Of a stretch of DNA of 31,073 nt, positions 27,928 through 31,073 are shown in pieces. The stretch is from Chara braunii (taxonomy: Eukaryota > Streptophyta > Charophyceae > Charales > Characeae). The notes under the pieces were generated by a model. It was not told where the DNA came from. It saw only the letters and a program-made list of their open reading frames with translations, and did no database searches. Position 1 is the first letter of the stretch, and every line of letters begins with the position of its first letter. The translations under genes were made by a program, and so were the position numbers. Where the stretch lies: positions 387,377-418,449 of the forward strand of contig BFEA01000579.1 of NCBI GenBank assembly GCA_003427395.1, written 5' to 3'.

Positions 27928-29075
27928 GCCGCGCGCCGATCTCAACGTTTTTCCCTTCCTCGCTCTTCCCCATCTTCTGGCAGTCCTCTCATTACCCCCA
28001 ACTCTCTTTCTGCCTGGAGCCTCTGACAGTACCCATCGTTGATCGGGATCGTTGGAGGCTGTGGCGTGCAGAGTTCGTTGAGCTCTCGTTCTGCCTGCTA
28101 CGAGTGGATCTGAACTGGACGTGGGAAGGCGATCAGAGGCCCGCGTCAGAAACCGTGGAGTTGCTCATCATTCAGGCGTGGAGAACTAACGTGACGGGAG
28201 ACCTTCTGGGATTCGTCTTTGGAGCTGTGGATCGGGGATACCCATCACAGATCGTGCGCGAACTTACGATCGTGATCGCGCGACTGGCCGACGAGCTCCC
28301 CCTCGATATCGTCTCTCAGAGTGACGAAGAGCCCGTGCCGCATGTCCTCTCAAGGACTCTCGCCCCGAGTCTTCAGTGGTCGGCTTGTATTGAGGAGCGC
28401 TGGGCAGACTGCCGCTTCCCATCTCGCAGCAAGTACCTGGACGTCCACAGCCTAACTAACCCCCGCGTCTTTCGGCAACCAACGGCGTTGGAGTGGGCAG
28501 CGCTGAGGGCGGAGGAAGAAGCAGAAGAAGAATCAGAAGGAGAATTAAGGAGAGAGGCCGGAGAAGCAGCGGCGCGGTTGGCCGAGGACGAGGAAGAGGA
28601 GCGCGAAGCAGAAGAAGAAGAAGCAGAGGGGGAGACTTTAGAAGAAGAAGAGGAAGCCTATAGCGAGCACAGTGAGGGGGAGCAAAGTGACGAAGAGGAG
28701 GACGAAGACGACGACGAGGGAGTGGAAAGCGGAGAAGACGATCGGGAGCCAGCGCTCGACGACAAACTCGAGTGGGTGCCAAAACCGGATCATCGAGAGG
28801 AAAATCCTGAGGCCGTTGCGCAGCACAAGAAAGATGTCGCGGAGGGAAAACAACCAGTGATCGACCCCACACCGAACGATCCTTCCAAGGATCCCGAGCC
28901 GCCCAAGCCGGAACATGGGGACCTTGCTGCCACGACCTCGAGCGCCGGGACGACAAGGCGTCGACCCCGATCCCGATCCTCATCCCCCTCCGCCTCCGCC
29001 CATCCCCCAATTCGTCAACGTGTCGATGAGGGGCTTCGCCCTTCGTCCCCGATCCATATACCACTGTCCCCTTAG
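27924..29075 (+). CDS. ORF-B, unknown protein with long acidic region
   Basis: 383 residues, intact, starting at the ATGA overlap with ORF-A. Residues 1-190 look globular, with hydrophobic patches (VELLIIQAW, LLGFVFGAVD, VRELTIVIARLADEL). Residues 196-280 are extremely acidic and helix-prone, mostly Glu with some Asp and Ala. Residues 281-340 are Pro/Lys-rich and probably disordered. Residues 345-360 (RRRPRSRSSSPSASA) are Arg/Ser-rich and could serve as a nuclear localisation or RNA-binding patch. Long acidic tracts occur in histone-binding and transcription proteins, so a chromatin role is conceivable, but this is inference. The 3' end overlaps ORF-C. I know no family for it. Confidence 0.65.
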   Translation: MSRAPISTFFPSSLFPIFWQSSHYPQLSFCLEPLTVPIVDRDRWRLWRAEFVELSFCLLRVDLNWTWEGDQRPASETVELLIIQAWRTNVTGDLLGFVFGAVDRGYPSQIVRELTIVIARLADELPLDIVSQSDEEPVPHVLSRTLAPSLQWSACIEERWADCRFPSRSKYLDVHSLTNPRVFRQPTALEWAALRAEEEAEEESEGELRREAGEAAARLAEDEEEEREAEEEEAEGETLEEEEEAYSEHSEGEQSDEEEDEDDDEGVESGEDDREPALDDKLEWVPKPDHREENPEAVAQHKKDVAEGKQPVIDPTPNDPSKDPEPPKPEHGDLAATTSSAGTTRRRPRSRSSSPSASAHPPIRQRVDEGLRPSSPIHIPLSP

Positions 29076-29559
29076 CCATCTCTCTTTCAATCAGTATCTT
29101 CATCGCGTCGTCTTCCCCCTTAATCCCTTCCCCATCGCCACCTTCCGACACTTCTACTCCGCCCGCCAAGAGCTGACTGTCCATCCCCACCCTTCCGTTC
29201 GGTGCGCCGTCCCCGATTACCCCCTCCACGTTCTACTCCTTAGCGCCACGTGGCGAGGCCGTAACCACATAGAAGTTTACTGCATCGTCACGGGGACATT
29301 CCCCACGTGCGAAGACCATGATTGGTTTCGCACCGACGTCCTCCGAACCCTCGTCTCCCTTTACCCAGACTACCTCGTTTCCCTTCCCCGCAGCGGACAA
29401 CGATTCCCCCGCTTTCATCGCATCCTCCGTTTTCAAGATCTTCCCCACGACCTCACCGCGATCGGGCGCTTCATACACGAACTTACGATGGAGCCGCCTC
29501 GCCCTCCCTCATACGCGTATCGCCTTCCTTTCCCCCTTAGGCTCCCGGTTAATTACTGA
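29026..29559 (+). CDS. ORF-C, unknown protein, third post-pol ORF
   Basis: 177 residues from the ATG at 29026, or about 214 from an in-frame ATG at 28915. The longer form adds a Pro-rich segment read in another frame of the ORF-B tail, so I prefer 29026, which still overlaps ORF-B by 50 bases. No signal peptide or clear membrane span. Patches HVLLLSATWRGRN, EVYCIVTGTFPTCEDHDWFR, TDVLRTLVSLYPDYL and HELTMEPPRPP parallel those of ORF-A in order. The DNA is pyrimidine-rich. It ends in TGA at 29557-29559. Unknown function. Confidence 0.6.
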   Translation: MRGFALRPRSIYHCPLSHLSFNQYLHRVVFPLNPFPIATFRHFYSARQELTVHPHPSVRCAVPDYPLHVLLLSATWRGRNHIEVYCIVTGTFPTCEDHDWFRTDVLRTLVSLYPDYLVSLPRSGQRFPRFHRILRFQDLPHDLTAIGRFIHELTMEPPRPPSYAYRLPFPLRLPVNY

Positions 29560-29805
29560 TGCAACGGTAATGGACGCATGTCGCGGCGACGGAACGAGAA
29601 AGATCCCGTCCTTGGATTGTCGAGAGCCCAATCTGAGGAATTAGTAGAAGAGCAATGTTGCCACGTTGGACGACGTCCACATACAATTGAACGGTAAGTG
29701 GCATAGAGAGAAGTGCTCCGCATGTCGATCGATTAGAGAAATCGACACGTGTCAACAAGCAAGCAGGAGCTTGCTAATATTGGAACCCCCTGGGCATCAC
29801 ATATA
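29560..29805 (+). other. 3' untranslated region of the element
   Basis: No gene. A hairpin AGCAAGC-AGGA-GCTTGCT lies at about 29760-29777, followed by the 18-base match to the pol linker (29781-29798). No polypurine tract directly precedes the 3' LTR at 29806; the nearest purine-rich word is GAGAGAAG at about 29705. Confidence 0.5.
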
Positions 29806-30482
29806 TGACGAACCACTTTCTGTAAGGCGCGATTTTCTGCGTGGATGCAACGAGGGATCCTAAGCTGGGAAGCCTGGGCCAATTACGGGAGATCGAGATC
29901 GGTGGAAAATTGCATATGTGCCCTTGCTTTTTCGTCCTTTTCGTCGCTTATTTTCATATGACTGGGTTCGGAGCTGGGTGTGTCCGGGGACGGCCGGTTG
30001 ATTGATTGGTCGGTTGATGGCTGGCGCGCCACCGCTCGCGCTACTAATAAATGTTGACATCGTTTCTTCCGTTTCAGTTTCGGTCTTTTGGGCGCGGACA
30101 TCGCGCGGGAACTTGCCTTGTTCTTTTTAAAACTTTCTTTTTCAATTTTGTCGAGCCCCGATAACTCTTGGAATCTCGGACTTTCCCCCTGAAGTTCGTG
30201 CTTTTTGCTTTTTCGCATTAGATAGGAATTTAGGATTTCAGTAATTAGGATTTTTCTGTTGCGCGGCGCCTTTTGTCTACGCGCTTCTTCATGCGCCTGC
30301 AACGGTATTCGGATTAGTGGGCGCCCTTGATCGCGTGTGTAACTGTAATTTTGGGCGGGCGCCATCGTAACTGTATCTTTCTTCTTGCACTTCGTCTCTC
30401 CCGCCCTCCCCCTTGGCACACCCCCTTTCGCACGTCCAGGCCCACTCGCACTCCGAACAGGAAGTCGCTCCGGGCGTGAGGT
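29806..30482 (+). repeat. 3' LTR, lacking 1.64 kb present in the 5' LTR
   Basis: Aligned with the 5' LTR at 29806-30410 (about 94% identical) and 30411-30482. At the junction CCCTCCC-CCTTGG the bases corresponding to 19612-21251 are missing, including the TATA box and donor-like site. Homology ends at GTGAGGTTGG (30476-30485), the same place where the primer-binding site begins in the 5' copy. Confidence 0.8.
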
Positions 30483-30485
30483 TGG

Positions 30486-31073
30486 GCGTCACAGCCCTGC
30501 TATCATCCCTGCCATCGCGGTTATCCTTGGCATCCTTCCTTCTAATAATATGCCAAACTTTGAGGCTGTTTATGACCACAAGATGGCACCATGCTTGCAG
30601 CCTTCTGACCCCTAGAGCTGTGCTATCCACGCTCTTCCGGCCAGCCAGAATTGTTCTTTTCTTTCCTTCTTTATTTTTTTACTGGGATAGTTTGCAAAAT
30701 ACCCCTATAAGTTGAGATATATGCCAAAGTGCCCCTAAGATGTGACACTGGGTAGAGAGGAATGCCCTTCTGGGCCTAATGCTTTGTGTTTTGCCCCTGT
30801 CAGTCCCGTGTTCAAAATTGCAATCTGGACCTCGTCATTGGGGCCTGGGCCTGGACGCTGTTTTACCCAGTGTGCCCTCAATACCGGGTGGGCAACTTTG
30901 CACAATACCCAGGCCCATCGGCGTGGCAGATTGCCTCTGTGATTCAACCTTTCGAAGTCGTTCGAAGTGTCACGCTGTGTTCTGCAGCTTCACCCGGGCA
31001 AGCTTGCCCATCTCCACTTTCTCCCTCGCCATTCCTCCAAGTTCTCCTTGTTTGACATTTCTGATATCCTCCT
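30486..31073. other. No gene; flanking repeat-like sequence
   Basis: Words such as TTGCAAAATACCCCTATAAG (30690), TGCCAAAGTGCCCCTAAGA and TTTGCACAATACCC recur here and resemble GGAAAATTGCATCAGTGCCC in the LTR, so this may be part of another diverged element. A perfect 14-bp palindrome GGGCAAGCTTGCCC lies at 30996-31009. No credible coding sequence. Confidence 0.45.

Larger units (their letters stand above)
19007..30482 (+). mobile_element. Ty3/gypsy LTR retrotransposon with extra 3' ORFs
   Basis: Long direct repeats at both ends, a primer-binding site, and gag-protease-RT-RNase H-integrase in Ty3/gypsy order define the element (about 11.5 kb). Unusual parts are a PHD finger between RNase H and integrase and three extra ORFs after pol. 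The repeats start with TGACG. Over about 595 aligned positions I count about 36 differences (about 94% identity), mostly transitions. I find no target-site duplication (CGTTG precedes the left end, no match follows the right) and no polypurine tract at the expected place. Gag-pol is broken in about 15 places, so this copy cannot encode the enzymes. Confidence 0.9.

Noticed and set aside
27445-29559. Bacterial operon inserted or contaminating, suggested by ATGA overlaps
   Set aside because: There are no ribosome-binding-like purine tracts before the starts, the block is flanked without a break by pol and by the 3' untranslated region and LTR, and the low-complexity Glu and Arg/Ser regions are eukaryote-like.
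27445-29559. Envelope-type gene after pol
   Set aside because: No signal peptide, no clear transmembrane segment and no Cys pattern in any of the three ORFs.
29883-30419. A 178-codon antisense ORF inside the 3' LTR, recalling antisense genes of some retroviruses
   Set aside because: The 5' LTR has a TAA at the matching place (CAA to TAA), the composition is Lys/Arg-rich low complexity, and no family is recognisable. Frame openness is not conserved between the two LTRs.

Overview
This looks like a repeat-rich, gene-poor stretch of a nuclear genome from the green lineage. I found no intact ordinary host gene. The pointers are a Ty3/gypsy LTR retrotransposon with a plant-style initiator-tRNA-Met primer-binding site, a decayed Penelope-like retroelement with an N-terminal GIY-YIG nuclease (a layout known from green algae and other eukaryotes), 25S/28S rDNA-derived debris, microsatellites, satellites and tRNA-like short repeats. 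A charophyte alga or early-diverging land plant would fit, but the sequence does not fix the organism. A 185-base run of N marks an assembly gap.

Layout. 1-1.95 kb: A/T-rich sequence, a pentanucleotide microsatellite and two ~285-bp tandem units. 1.96-5.08 kb, minus strand: broken Penelope-like element, GIY-YIG first and reverse transcriptase (RT) after it. 5.1-6.4 kb: G/C-rich low-complexity sequence, then 25S/28S rDNA fragments in opposite orientations and a 64-bp duplication. 6.55-7.56 kb: six degenerate ~178-bp units. 7.6-11.6 kb: no genes, a recurring CATAAGATT motif, a five-unit A-B-A-B-A array of ~123-bp monomers and a 2x69-bp duplication. 11.6-13.7 kb: no recognised gene. 13.78-14.11 kb: a 54-bp minisatellite. 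14.5-16.5 kb: an unusual chain of short perfect hairpins containing a hammerhead-ribozyme core, a C38 tract, long T tracts and a tRNA-like SINE candidate. 17.3-18.0 kb: a diverged relative of the retrotransposon's own LTR, interrupted by the gap.

19.0-30.5 kb is one Ty3/gypsy element of about 11.5 kb. Its order is: long 5' LTR (~2.3 kb, with TATA box and a splice-donor-like site), primer-binding site, gag (capsid-type domain and CCHC knuckle), protease, an unrecognised linker, RT and RNase H, a PHD-type zinc finger, integrase (H2C2, DDE core, C-terminal GPY-like module), a Ser/Pro tail, then three extra open reading frames (ORF-A, -B, -C), and a 3' LTR that lacks 1.64 kb. Gag-pol carries about 15 stops and frameshifts and an RT active site changed from xxDD to YMNN, so the copy is dead.

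The most interesting part is the block after pol. ORF-A begins at the pol stop through an ATGA overlap, ORF-B begins at the ORF-A stop through another ATGA overlap, and ORF-C overlaps the end of ORF-B. All three are open while gag-pol is riddled with breaks. By eye, ORF-A, the N-terminal half of ORF-B and ORF-C share a faint common pattern, as if one domain had been triplicated. A strong 3' splice-site-like tract lies just upstream, and a donor-like site conserved between two LTR copies lies in the leader, so expression from a spliced subgenomic RNA is possible. Together with the PHD finger and the very acidic ORF-B, I infer a retrotransposon lineage with an unusual, possibly chromatin-directed, accessory module.
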